Part shown: piece after piece, positions 14,616 to 22,655 of the stretch
Layout: each line of letters starts with the position of its first letter
Position numbering within the stretch: position 1 is the stretch's first letter
NCBI RefSeq assembly: GCF_052060015.1
Contig: NZ_JBPODZ010000005.1
Span: forward strand, 1 to 64,000
Length of the DNA: 64,000 nucleotides
Reading direction: 5' to 3'
Source: Arhodomonas sp052060015
GTDB lineage: Bacteria; Pseudomonadota; Gammaproteobacteria; Nitrococcales; Nitrococcaceae
The notes under the pieces: model-generated
The model's input: only the letters and a program-made list of their open reading frames with translations
Databases searched by the model: none
What the model was told of the DNA's origin: nothing
Program-made: the position numbers and the translations under genes

Positions 14616-14948
14616 TCAACCCCCAGCGCGGCGGCTCGCACTGCCGGCTGGCCCGGCATTGATCTGCGAGAGCGGTTCGTTGACGTCCAGGATCTGCGCC
14701 TCTATTCCGGTGACGCCCATGTCCTGGAGGCGGGCGGTGTGCTTTTGCCGATAGGCCTCGGCATCCTCGCGGTTTGAGAATAGATAGACACCGCCGGCCC
14801 GCCGAGCCTGCGGGTCCTCGGTCCAGATCTTCCACAGCAGGCCGGGCTCATCATTGATCGATCTCGCCAGCGGGGTCATGGCCTCCACCATTGCCTCGCC
14901 GAAGGGGCCCTCGAAAGGGAAGTGAATCTGCAGGATTGCGGCCATCAC
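14616..14948 (-). CDS. YdhR-like putative monooxygenase
   Basis: This 110-aa small alpha/beta-barrel protein begins AAILQIHFPFEGPFGEAMVE, then GLLWKIWTEDPQARRAGGVYLF and EDAEAYRQKHTARL, the pattern of YdhR/dimeric ferredoxin-like monooxygenases. The family is cytoplasmic and dimeric; substrates are mostly unknown. Two ATGs (14948 and 14945) are possible, with GGGAGGCG just upstream. It is the first chromosomal gene beyond the prophage and stands alone. Confidence 0.8.
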   Translation of the reverse strand: MMAAILQIHFPFEGPFGEAMVEAMTPLARSINDEPGLLWKIWTEDPQARRAGGVYLFSNREDAEAYRQKHTARLQDMGVTGIEAQILDVNEPLSQINAGPAGSASRRAGG

Positions 14949-15093
14949 GCCTCCCTGTGTCGCTCGGTTCGCATCCTAGCGGCGGCGCCGGAGCGCCGGT
15001 ACGGAGTGACACGTATACCATACCCTACCCGGGTGCCGGTCTCATGGAGGGGAAACGTCAACGCGACCCCTCGTACCTGAACAGGAGACTATC

Positions 15094-15663
15094 ATGAGCG
15101 CCGAGTACCACATCCAGACCCCGCCGCAGAGCCTGGACAACGCCGACGACAAGGCCCGACCGCTTCTGGAGCAGGCGCGGGAGAAGCTGGGCTTCCTACC
15201 CAATATGTACCAGCACATGGCCAAGGTGCCGGGCGTGCTGGACACTTACCTCCACGGCTACGAGCTGTTCCGCAATGAATCGGGGTTCTCGCCCCCGGAG
15301 CAGGAGGTGGTGTTCCTGACCATCAGCCGTGAAAACGGCTGTGCCTACTGCATGTCCGCCCACAGCATGCTTGCGGAGAAGGCCTCCCAGGTGCCCGGCG
15401 AGGTCACCGAGGCGCTACGCCAGAACCGGCCGGTGCCGGATGAACGCCTGGCGGCCCTATCGGAGTTCACCAGCCGTATGTTCCATACCCGCGGACGCCC
15501 GACACAGGCCGATGTGGACGCCTTCCTGGGCGCCGGCTTCGAGGAGCGCCACATCATGGACATCGTGCTGGCCTTGGCGGTGAAGACGCTGAGCAACTAC
15601 TCCAACCACCTCAACCATCCGCCGGTGGATGACGTCTTCGCCGCCCACGCCTGGAACGGCTAA
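15094..15663 (+). CDS. AhpD/carboxymuconolactone-decarboxylase-like peroxidase
   Basis: This 189-aa helical protein has the AhpD-type active site Cys83-x-x-Cys86 with His90 (GCAYCMSAH). It starts with a 'KLGFLPNMYQHMAKVPGVL' segment common in peroxidase-related members of this family. It probably reduces peroxides using a thiol partner. AACAGGAG lies ahead of the ATG. It is single, and converges with the Liv transporter operon 62 bp downstream. Confidence 0.85.
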   Translation: MSAEYHIQTPPQSLDNADDKARPLLEQAREKLGFLPNMYQHMAKVPGVLDTYLHGYELFRNESGFSPPEQEVVFLTISRENGCAYCMSAHSMLAEKASQVPGEVTEALRQNRPVPDERLAALSEFTSRMFHTRGRPTQADVDAFLGAGFEERHIMDIVLALAVKTLSNYSNHLNHPPVDDVFAAHAWNG

Positions 15664-15725
15664 GCGCCAACGGGCCATGCGCCGCCCCAACGGAACGCCA
15701 CCGCCGCCAGGGCAGCGGAATCGAC

Positions 15726-16472
15726 TCACACCGCGAGGTACTCGTCCCGCAGCTCCTTGTTGTCGAGTACTTCCTTGGCGCTGCCCTGGTAGGCCACCTC
15801 GCCCATGTCGATGATTACCGCCGAGTCGGCAAGCTCCAGCGCCGCGATGGCGTTCTGCTCGACGATGACGGTGGTGATGCCGAGCGCCTTGACGTGGGCG
15901 ACGATGCGCTCGATCTCGGCGACGATCTGCGGGGCCAGGCCCTCATAGGGCTCGTCGAGAAGCAGGAGCTTGACCTCCCTCGCCATCGCCCGGGCCACCG
16001 CCAGCATCTGCTGCTCACCGCCGGAGAGGGTGACGGCGTCCTGGCGGCGGCGCTCGGCGAGCCGGGGGAAGTGCTCGTAGATCTCCTCCAGCGGCCAGCC
16101 GATTGGGGGCGCCACCTGGGCGACGATAAGGTTCTCCTCCACGGTGATACCGGGGATGATCCGGCGATCCTCCGGGACGAGCTGGACACCGGCCCGCGCC
16201 GCCTGATTGGCATTGCACCGGTGCAGGGCCTGGCCGGCGAGGTGGATCTCACCCTGGCGCAGCGCCGGCTCGTGGGCCCGGGCGATGGTACGCAGGGTCG
16301 AGGTCTTGCCGGCGCCGTTGCGGCCGAGCAGGGCCATCACCCCGCCCTCCGCCACATCGAAGCTCATGCCCTGGAGGATGTAGCTCTCGCCGTAATAGGC
16401 ATGCATGTCCCGGCAGGACAGGAAGGCCTGGTCGGCATGCGTCTGATCGAACTTCTCCGCGCTCGTGCTCAT
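15726..16472 (-). CDS. livF: Liv-type ABC importer ATPase LivF
   Basis: This 248-aa ABC ATPase has Walker A GRNGAGKT, signature LSGGEQQMLAVARAM and Walker B LLLLDEPYEGLAP, all typical of LivF of the branched-chain amino-acid/amide importer family. It powers uptake with the partner ATPase LivG; their genes overlap by 4 bp. It is last in the five-gene operon of substrate-binding protein, LivH, LivM, LivG and LivF. The true substrate is unknown; the family handles amino acids, amides, urea and some aromatic acids. Confidence 0.93.
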   Translation of the reverse strand: MSTSAEKFDQTHADQAFLSCRDMHAYYGESYILQGMSFDVAEGGVMALLGRNGAGKTSTLRTIARAHEPALRQGEIHLAGQALHRCNANQAARAGVQLVPEDRRIIPGITVEENLIVAQVAPPIGWPLEEIYEHFPRLAERRRQDAVTLSGGEQQMLAVARAMAREVKLLLLDEPYEGLAPQIVAEIERIVAHVKALGITTVIVEQNAIAALELADSAVIIDMGEVAYQGSAKEVLDNKELRDEYLAV

Positions 16473-17248
16473 TGCTCCTCCCGTCCGCCGCCGAGATAGG
16501 CCTCGACCACCCGTGGGTCACCCCGTACGTCCTCCGGCCGGCCACTGGCGATGACCCGGCCCTGGGCGAGCACGGTGATCTGCTCGGCGAGGCTGAACAC
16601 CACGTGCATGTCGTGCTCGATGACGATCTTGGTCATGCCCCGCTCGGCGATGCGGCCGAGCAACTCCACCGTGCGGTTGGTGTCGTGACGGGACATCCCC
16701 GCCGTGGGCTCGTCGAGCAGGAGCAGCTTGGGATGCGCGGCCAGGCATACCGCCAGCTCCAGGCGCCGCTTATCGCCCCGCGAAAGGCTCTGGGCGGGCT
16801 CGTCGAGGTGTTCGCCGAGCCCGACATCGGCCAGGGTCTCGGCCGCCTCGTCGGTTATCGCGTGCCCACGCCCGAGGCTCTCCCGCACCCGTACGGAGAA
16901 TTGACCGTCACGCTTGGCCAACGCGGCGATGGAGACGTTCTCGAGCAAAGACAGCGCCGGGAAGATCTGCGGCGTCTGGAACACCCGGGCGATGCCCCGC
17001 TGGATGATGTCGTGGGGCTTGATGCCGCGAAGCTCGCGGCCGTCGAAGCGTACCGTGCCCTGATCCGCCTCGATCAGCCCGATGAGCACGTTCAGCAGCG
17101 TCGATTTACCCGCCCCGTTGGGCCCGATGATGGCGTGGACCGACCCCTCCGGCACCTGGAGATTCACGTCGCTCAGCGCCTGCAATCCGCTAAAGTGCTT
17201 GGAGACGCCCTGGACGTCGAGCAGATAGGACTCATTGGCTTGGCTCAT
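16469..17248 (-). CDS. livG: Liv-type ABC importer ATPase LivG
   Basis: This 259-aa ABC ATPase has Walker A GPNGAGKSTLLN, signature LSRGDKRRLELAV and Walker B LLLLDEPTAGMS. I chose ATG 17248 (MSQANESYLL) because GGAGGAG lies 7 bases ahead; the upstream ATG at 17341 would overlap the permease and add an Arg-rich tail. The signature Arg in place of the second Gly (LSRGD) is known in LivG/UrtD-like members. It works with LivF on the permeases LivH and LivM. Confidence 0.93.
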   Translation of the reverse strand: MSQANESYLLDVQGVSKHFSGLQALSDVNLQVPEGSVHAIIGPNGAGKSTLLNVLIGLIEADQGTVRFDGRELRGIKPHDIIQRGIARVFQTPQIFPALSLLENVSIAALAKRDGQFSVRVRESLGRGHAITDEAAETLADVGLGEHLDEPAQSLSRGDKRRLELAVCLAAHPKLLLLDEPTAGMSRHDTNRTVELLGRIAERGMTKIVIEHDMHVVFSLAEQITVLAQGRVIASGRPEDVRGDPRVVEAYLGGGREEQ

Positions 17249-17264
17249 GGGTGACTCCTCCGGA

Positions 17265-18329
17265 TCATTCCGAGACGCCGGTCCGCGCCGCGCTGCCGCG
17301 CTCGCGGGTCTTGCGCATGGACTCCGGGGAGTCCGGGACATTGTGCCGCCGCCCCGGGACGCGATGGCCGAGGGCCTTGCGCACCCGCCGCCAACCGTCC
17401 ACGAACCCGCCGGGCAGGAAGATCACGATCAGCACGAAGATCAGCCCGAGGATCAGCTTCCAGAGCTCACCGATCTCCGCCTGGACCACGTTCTCGAAGA
17501 ACATCATGAATGCCGCGCCGATCATCGGCCCGATCAGGGTGTTCACACCGCCAATCACGGACATGATCACCACCTCGCCGGAGGTGGACCAGTGCAGGAA
17601 CTTGGTGGCCACGTAGGGCTCATAGACCACCATCAACCAGCCCGCGAAACCGGCGTAAATGCCACTGATGAGGTAGGCCGTCATCTTATAGGCCATGACG
17701 TTGACGCCGGTGTACTCGAGCCGCATCTGGTTCTCCTTGATGGAGCGCAGCATCAGCCCGAACGGCGAACGCCGGAGCTGCCGCGCTGCAGCGAACCCGA
17801 TAACCAGAACCACCGCCGCCAGGTAAAACACGTTAAGGCCGGTCATATGCAGGCCGAAGAGGTTCGGCTGCGCGCTCATGGTCAGGCCGTTATCCCCGCC
17901 GGTCCAATCCTGGAAGATCGACAGCGCCGCCGCGTGCAGCATCTGCGCGAAGGCGAGGGTCAGGATGGCGAAGTAGATGCCGCTGCGGCGCAGGGTGAGG
18001 AAACCGAGCACCAGCGAGAGCGCGATGATCACCACCAGGGTGACGATCAGTGCCAGGAGGATGTTCTCGGAAACGTGAAGGAACATCAGCCCGCTGGTGT
18101 AGCCGGCGGTGCCGAAGAAGGCCGCATGGCCAAAGGACAGGTACCCCGTGAACCCCAGCAGGACATCAAAGCCGAGGGCGAAGAGCGCCCAAATGAGGAT
18201 CTTCGTGGCCAACGCCTCGTAACCGCCCAGCAAGGGCAGCCAGAATGGCATGCTGAAGACCAGCACGGCGAAGGCACCGAGGACCTTGATCTCCGTGACC
18301 CATCGGTTTTGGCTTTGCCCGGTGCTCAT
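17265..18329 (-). CDS. livM: Liv-type ABC importer permease LivM
   Basis: This 354-aa inner-membrane permease has about nine hydrophobic helices and the conserved GFTGYLSFGHAAFFG motif of LivM. The C-terminal tail (residues about 320-354) is basic and disordered. It overlaps livH by 4 bp and is 16 bp before livG. It pairs with LivH as the channel for the substrate handed over by the binding protein. Confidence 0.93.
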   Translation of the reverse strand: MSTGQSQNRWVTEIKVLGAFAVLVFSMPFWLPLLGGYEALATKILIWALFALGFDVLLGFTGYLSFGHAAFFGTAGYTSGLMFLHVSENILLALIVTLVVIIALSLVLGFLTLRRSGIYFAILTLAFAQMLHAAALSIFQDWTGGDNGLTMSAQPNLFGLHMTGLNVFYLAAVVLVIGFAAARQLRRSPFGLMLRSIKENQMRLEYTGVNVMAYKMTAYLISGIYAGFAGWLMVVYEPYVATKFLHWSTSGEVVIMSVIGGVNTLIGPMIGAAFMMFFENVVQAEIGELWKLILGLIFVLIVIFLPGGFVDGWRRVRKALGHRVPGRRHNVPDSPESMRKTRERGSAARTGVSE

Positions 18330-19273
18330 TCGAGTACCCCTTTCTTACCCAGCAGCCCGCGCGGGCGAACCAACAGCACGACCACAGCCACCAGGTAGAT
18401 AACGATCTGCTGGATGGCCGAGTACTCCGCGGAGAACGATAGCGCCATCCCGAGTAATACCGCCGCGATCAGCGCCCCGGGCAGTGAGCCCATGCCACCG
18501 ATGACCACCACCAGGAATGAGGGCACCAGCAAGTGCATGCCCACCTCCGGTGTAACCTGGGTGACCGGCCCCCCAAAGACGCCGGCGATGCCGGCGATCA
18601 GCGCACCGAGGCCGAAAACGATGGCGAAGCGGGCGGTGATATTGATGCCGAGGAAACGCAGCATCTCCGCGTCACGCATGCCCGAGCGCACCACCAGCCC
18701 GAAGCGGGTGAACTGCAGCAGCGAGAACAGCGCGGCAATGGCGAGCAAGGCGACCAGGACCAGGATGATCCGCCAGGTGGGATAGAAGAGCATGCCGTCG
18801 ATAAACGGCATCCACACCGAGATCATCTCCTGGAAACGGGGGACATCAGGGATGGTGGCACCCGTGCCGTAGAACATCATCTGCCCCTGGCCCCAGTCGG
18901 GCACCGGATAGGGAATGTTGTTGGCGCCGAAGATCGCCTTGGCCCCCTCCTCCACCACCAGGGCGATACCGAAGGTTACGAGGATCTGATCCGTGTGCGG
19001 CCGGTCATAGAAACGCTGAATAATACCCCGTTCCAGGGCGATACCCACCACGAACAGCAGGGCGGGCACCAATACCACCGCCGCCCAAAAACCCAGATGG
19101 GCACCGATGGTGACGGCGGCGTAGATGGCGATTACGTACAGGGCCCCATGGGCGAAATTGACCACGCCCAGGGTGCCAAAGATCAAGGTCAGCCCCAGGG
19201 CGATCAGGGCGTAGATCGCCCCCATCTGCAGCCCAGTGACCAACTGGAGGAATACATCGTTCGCGGACATCAT
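18326..19273 (-). CDS. livH: Liv-type ABC importer permease LivH
   Basis: This 315-aa inner-membrane permease starts FLQLVTGLQMGAIYALIALG, then TLIFGTLGVVNFAHGALYVI, the hallmark of LivH. About eight membrane helices are present. It follows the binding-protein gene after a 110-bp gap that carries a strong hairpin, so the permeases are probably made in smaller amounts than the binding protein. Confidence 0.93.
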   Translation of the reverse strand: MMSANDVFLQLVTGLQMGAIYALIALGLTLIFGTLGVVNFAHGALYVIAIYAAVTIGAHLGFWAAVVLVPALLFVVGIALERGIIQRFYDRPHTDQILVTFGIALVVEEGAKAIFGANNIPYPVPDWGQGQMMFYGTGATIPDVPRFQEMISVWMPFIDGMLFYPTWRIILVLVALLAIAALFSLLQFTRFGLVVRSGMRDAEMLRFLGINITARFAIVFGLGALIAGIAGVFGGPVTQVTPEVGMHLLVPSFLVVVIGGMGSLPGALIAAVLLGMALSFSAEYSAIQQIVIYLVAVVVLLVRPRGLLGKKGVLE

Positions 19274-19338
19274 TTCACCTGTTGCGGCGCGCTGCGCAGC
19301 GCTGGCGCATTCGCGGGCAACCCCGATGCGGGGAGGAA

Positions 19339-19364
19339 GACCCGGCCCCGATAAGGGCCGGGTC
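19339..19364 (-). terminator. Intra-operon hairpin between binding protein and livH
   Basis: GACCCGGCCC (19339-19348) and GGGCCGGGTC (19355-19364) form a perfect 10-bp stem with a 6-base loop. It lies 20 bp after the binding-protein stop codon on the coding strand. There is no long T tail, so it is more likely an mRNA-stabilising or partial termination element than a full stop. Confidence 0.7.
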
Positions 19365-19383
19365 CGGGCTCACACGCCCCGAC

Positions 19384-20754
19384 TCAGGCCGGCTCGTAAG
19401 GACCGAGCTCCCCGGGGAAGGTGTCCACGGGGTACATGACGTCGTCGCGCTTGACCTGCTGGTGGACCTTGAGCAGGTCGAACTCGCCGCTCTTCTCGTC
19501 CGGGCCCTTGCCCTGCACCACCAGGATGTCCTTGAAGCACTGATGGTCGCCGCCGCGATAGAGGGCCTCGCCCGGGCCGGCGCCGGTGAAGCGGAAGTCC
19601 TCCAGCGCGCGGATCACTTCCGGCGGATAGAAGGTGCCCGCCCGCTCACAGGCATTGGCGTAGAGCAGGGTCTGGACGTAGCAGGTCTGCGCCGCCTGGG
19701 AGGGCGGGAAGCCGTACTCCGCCTCGAAGGACTTCACGAAGGCCTGGGAACCCGGGTCCTGGAGGGTCCAGTTCCAGTTCGTGGAGCCGAACACGCCGTC
19801 GATGTTCTCGGCGCCGGCGCCCTGGGCCATGAGGCGGCTGTACAGCGGGACCACCACCTGGACGTCCTTGCCGTTCTTCTGCATGTCGCGCACGCCGAAC
19901 TGAACGGCCTGGGTGAGGGAGTTCACCATGTCGTTGCCGTAGTGGTTGAGCACCAGCACGTCGGCGTCGGAGTTCAGGAAGGCGGTGAGGAACTGCGAGT
20001 AGTCCGTGGACCCGAGGGGGGTCATGATGTTGTTGACTGTGCTCCAGCCCTCGGCCTCGGTGAACTGCTTGATGGACTCATACTGGGTGTGGCCCCAGGT
20101 GTAGTCCGCGGTCAGATGGAAGGCGCGGCGGTCCGTTCCGTATGCACCCGCGAGCACCGGCCCCAGGGCCTTGCCCGACATATAGGCGTTGAAGAAGTGG
20201 CGGAAGCCGTAGCGACGCTTGTCCTTTCCGGTGGTGTCGTTGGAGTGGGTGAGACCCGCCATGAAGATGATGCCCATCTCCTGGGCGAGGTACTGCTGGG
20301 CAATGGCCACCGCCGAGGAGGAGCCACCGCCGTACATGATCACCCCGTCGCGCTCGATCATCCGCCGGGCGCTGGTGCGGGCGGCATCGGGGTTGGTCTG
20401 GGTGTCGCCCTCGACGTAGTCGACCTTTTTGCCCAACACACCCTGACCGGTCAGGGCGCTCGGCTTGAGGGTCTCGAGCATGCCCCCGCCGTTGTTGAGG
20501 TGCTTGACGGCGAGCTTGTAGGCGCGCAGCTCATCGGCCCCCTCGTCGGCGTAAGCACCGGTCTGGGGCACGTTGAACCCGAGCATCACCGTGTCGCCCT
20601 TGACGGGGAAGTTACCGATCGCGTCCTGTGCCCAGGCGTTGCGGCTGAAGATCATGGGCCCGGCCCCGGCGATCAGCGCCGATGCGGCCCCCGCCTTGAG
20701 CACCCGGCGGCGGCTCCAGCCGCCCTGGGAATGGTCGTCGTTATGGTCGGTCAT
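19384..20754 (-). CDS. Liv-type substrate-binding protein with Tat signal
   Basis: This 456-aa periplasmic binding protein (Peripla_BP_6 type) has a twin-arginine signal: SRRRVLKAGAASALIAGAG, with cleavage near NAWAQD. The mature part begins with VMLGFNVPQTGAYADEGAD, the usual first lobe of amino-acid/amide binders, and includes the ligand-site-like GGGSSSAVAIAQQYLAQE. Export in the folded state by Tat is unusual but seen in halophiles. It is the first gene of the Liv operon and is divergent from an ScfR-type regulator. The substrate is not known. Confidence 0.9.
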   Translation of the reverse strand: MTDHNDDHSQGGWSRRRVLKAGAASALIAGAGPMIFSRNAWAQDAIGNFPVKGDTVMLGFNVPQTGAYADEGADELRAYKLAVKHLNNGGGMLETLKPSALTGQGVLGKKVDYVEGDTQTNPDAARTSARRMIERDGVIMYGGGSSSAVAIAQQYLAQEMGIIFMAGLTHSNDTTGKDKRRYGFRHFFNAYMSGKALGPVLAGAYGTDRRAFHLTADYTWGHTQYESIKQFTEAEGWSTVNNIMTPLGSTDYSQFLTAFLNSDADVLVLNHYGNDMVNSLTQAVQFGVRDMQKNGKDVQVVVPLYSRLMAQGAGAENIDGVFGSTNWNWTLQDPGSQAFVKSFEAEYGFPPSQAAQTCYVQTLLYANACERAGTFYPPEVIRALEDFRFTGAGPGEALYRGGDHQCFKDILVVQGKGPDEKSGEFDLLKVHQQVKRDDVMYPVDTFPGELGPYEPA

Positions 20755-20970
20755 CGCTCTCTCCTCCTTTGCACCGGTTCGGCATTGCGAAGCCGGAAGG
20801 TACGCGGCCCGGGCGGGCCGCCTCTTGTTATCTGTGTTGAGACTACTGCGACTCTGTTAACACAACAATAACTACCTAAAAACTCGGGAGATATTTGTAA
20901 ATAAATTGCACAGATACGAGTAAATCTGTAAAACTTGAAAATCGACAGGGAGCTTGAGGAGCGCGAATCC
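20755..20970. promoter_or_regulatory. Divergent AT-rich promoter region, Liv operon and ScfR-type regulator
   Basis: The 216-bp gap is much richer in A/T (20825-20940) than its surroundings. It contains TTTGTAAA at 20894-20901, one base from the TTTGCAAA box reported for RamB/ScfR-type regulators, plus repeated GTTAACAC and AAATCTGT-like words. It should drive both the Liv operon (leftward) and the regulator gene. Confidence 0.5.
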
Positions 20971-22539
20971 ATGGCACACCACCCCCCGGTGGGTCAGCGG
21001 GTACGCCACCAGCGCCAGCACCTGGGCCTGACGCAAGCGGCGCTGGCCCGGTCAGTGGGCATATCGCCGAGCTACCTCAACCTCATCGAGCACAACCGCC
21101 GCCGGATCGGCGGCAGCCTGCTGCGGCGTCTCGCGGACGTGCTCGAGGTGGATCTGCACTCGCTGTCGGGCGCCGAGGAAGCACGCACCGAAGCGGACCT
21201 GGTGGAGGCGCTGGCGGATCCGGTCTTCGCAGAGACCTCACTGGGCACGGACGACGCCGCCCGCATCGCCGCCGAGCCGGAGCTCGCCCGGGCGGTCCTT
21301 ACCCTGTATCGGGCCTATCACGACGCCAACGAACAGCTGCAGCTCCTCTGCGAGCGGGTGAGCTCGGACCCCTTCCTGGAACAGCTCAGCCACCGGATCC
21401 TCACGCTGATCACCTCCATCCGCTCGATCTCCGAGATCCTGCGCGACTATGGCGATCTCAGCGGCGAGCAGCGCCGGCAGTTCAGCACCGCCCTCGCGGA
21501 GGGGAGTGAGGCCCTGACCGCCCGCACCGCAGAGATGTTCGAGTTCATCAACGGCCGCGGCGCCCACAACCCGGCCCCCTCACCGGCCGAGGAGGTGGAT
21601 GACGTCATCTACGACCATAGCGCCCACTTCCCCCGGCTGGAGGCCTCCGCGGACGCCGTGCGCGGACAACTCAGCGATGGGGCCCCTCCCGGGATTGCGG
21701 CCTTGCAGGAGCACCTCGAGCAACACCATGGCGTTACGGTGAGCGTCCGCGACCCCGCGGCTCTCGCCCCCCGGAGCACCCGCTTTCACACCAGCGAGCG
21801 GACGCTGCTCCTCTCCGAGGCGCTACCCGAGACCGGGGTGCGTTTCGAGCTCGCCCGCGCGATCGCCCGACTGGATGCCCCGGAAGTAGTAGCCGCCGCT
21901 GCCGAAGACCCACGGCTGACTACGGAAGAGGCCCGTCAGCGATGCCGCGAGGCGCTCTACAGCTATTTCGCCGGCGCATTGCTGTTCCCGTATGAACACT
22001 TCCTCACCGCCGCGGAAGGCCTCCGCTATGACATCGAACGCCTGCAGCAGCGCTTCGGTGCCAGCTTCGAGCAGGTCTGTCACCGCCTGTGCACGCTGCG
22101 ACGCGCCGGCCGCGAGGGCATCCCGTTTCACTTCGTCCGCACCGACATCGCCGGCAACATCGACAAGCGCTTCAGCGCCTCGGGCCTGCGCCTGCCCCAC
22201 TACGGCGGCGCCTGTCCGCGCTGGGTCCTGTACTCCGCGTTCCGCCATCCCGGCGAGATGCTGCGCCAGCTCGCGCGTATGCCCGATGGGACCAGCTACC
22301 TGTTCATCGCGCGCGCGCTCACCCGCGCCAACCATGGCTTCAATAGCCCACGGAGCCATTACTCGGTGATGATCGGCTGCGACATGGTCTACGCACGCGA
22401 CATCGCCTACGCCGACGGTCTCAGCACCCACCCGGAGGCAACGGTGGAGGTGGGGGTGAGCTGCCGTCACTGCCCCCGCGAGGCCTGCGCCCAGCGCGCG
22501 CACGAGCGCCTGCCCCAGGGAGGCGAAGCGAACGGCTGA
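20971..22539 (+). CDS. ScfR/RamB-type transcription regulator (XRE + DUF2083)
   Basis: This 522-aa regulator has an XRE helix-turn-helix at residues about 10-60 (GLTQAALARSVGISPSYLNL) and a C-terminal DUF2083 domain ending in a Cys cluster (SCRHCPREACAQR) typical of short-chain fatty acyl-type regulators. Between them, near residue 140, is a helical segment LSHRILTLITSIRSISEIL that looks like a histidine-kinase dimerisation/phosphoacceptor helix, without a kinase domain. I start at ATG 20971, which follows GAGGAG, rather than 20935. It is divergent from the Liv operon, its most likely target; the ATP-grasp gene follows 117 bp later. Confidence 0.85.
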   Translation: MAHHPPVGQRVRHQRQHLGLTQAALARSVGISPSYLNLIEHNRRRIGGSLLRRLADVLEVDLHSLSGAEEARTEADLVEALADPVFAETSLGTDDAARIAAEPELARAVLTLYRAYHDANEQLQLLCERVSSDPFLEQLSHRILTLITSIRSISEILRDYGDLSGEQRRQFSTALAEGSEALTARTAEMFEFINGRGAHNPAPSPAEEVDDVIYDHSAHFPRLEASADAVRGQLSDGAPPGIAALQEHLEQHHGVTVSVRDPAALAPRSTRFHTSERTLLLSEALPETGVRFELARAIARLDAPEVVAAAAEDPRLTTEEARQRCREALYSYFAGALLFPYEHFLTAAEGLRYDIERLQQRFGASFEQVCHRLCTLRRAGREGIPFHFVRTDIAGNIDKRFSASGLRLPHYGGACPRWVLYSAFRHPGEMLRQLARMPDGTSYLFIARALTRANHGFNSPRSHYSVMIGCDMVYARDIAYADGLSTHPEATVEVGVSCRHCPREACAQRAHERLPQGGEANG

Positions 22540-22599
22540 ACGCGACGCGCCTGCGAGCATCGCGATCGTGATGATGAATGGCACACCGATATGGGCGTG

Positions 22600-22605
22600 T
22601 ATACT
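22600..22605 (+). promoter_or_regulatory. Possible -10 box ahead of the ATP-grasp gene
   Basis: TATACT occurs 51 bp before the ATG at 22656 in the 117-bp gap after the ScfR-type gene, with a weak -35 candidate (ATGGCA at 22578-22583). It suggests that the ATP-grasp gene pair has its own promoter. Confidence 0.4.
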
Positions 22606-22655
22606 CGGGGGCAAAGTCATAGCACCCAGCCTCCCCCGCCGAATGGAACGCAACC

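Noticed and set aside
14318..14659. Minus-strand frame containing RLDSNQRPRDYESG
   Set aside because: Same artefact from the second tRNA 3' fragment in another phase; it also overlaps the integrase end.
17235..20871. Plus-strand frames opposite the Liv operon
   Set aside because: They lie over clear permease and binding-protein genes and have His/Gln/Arg-rich shadow composition.
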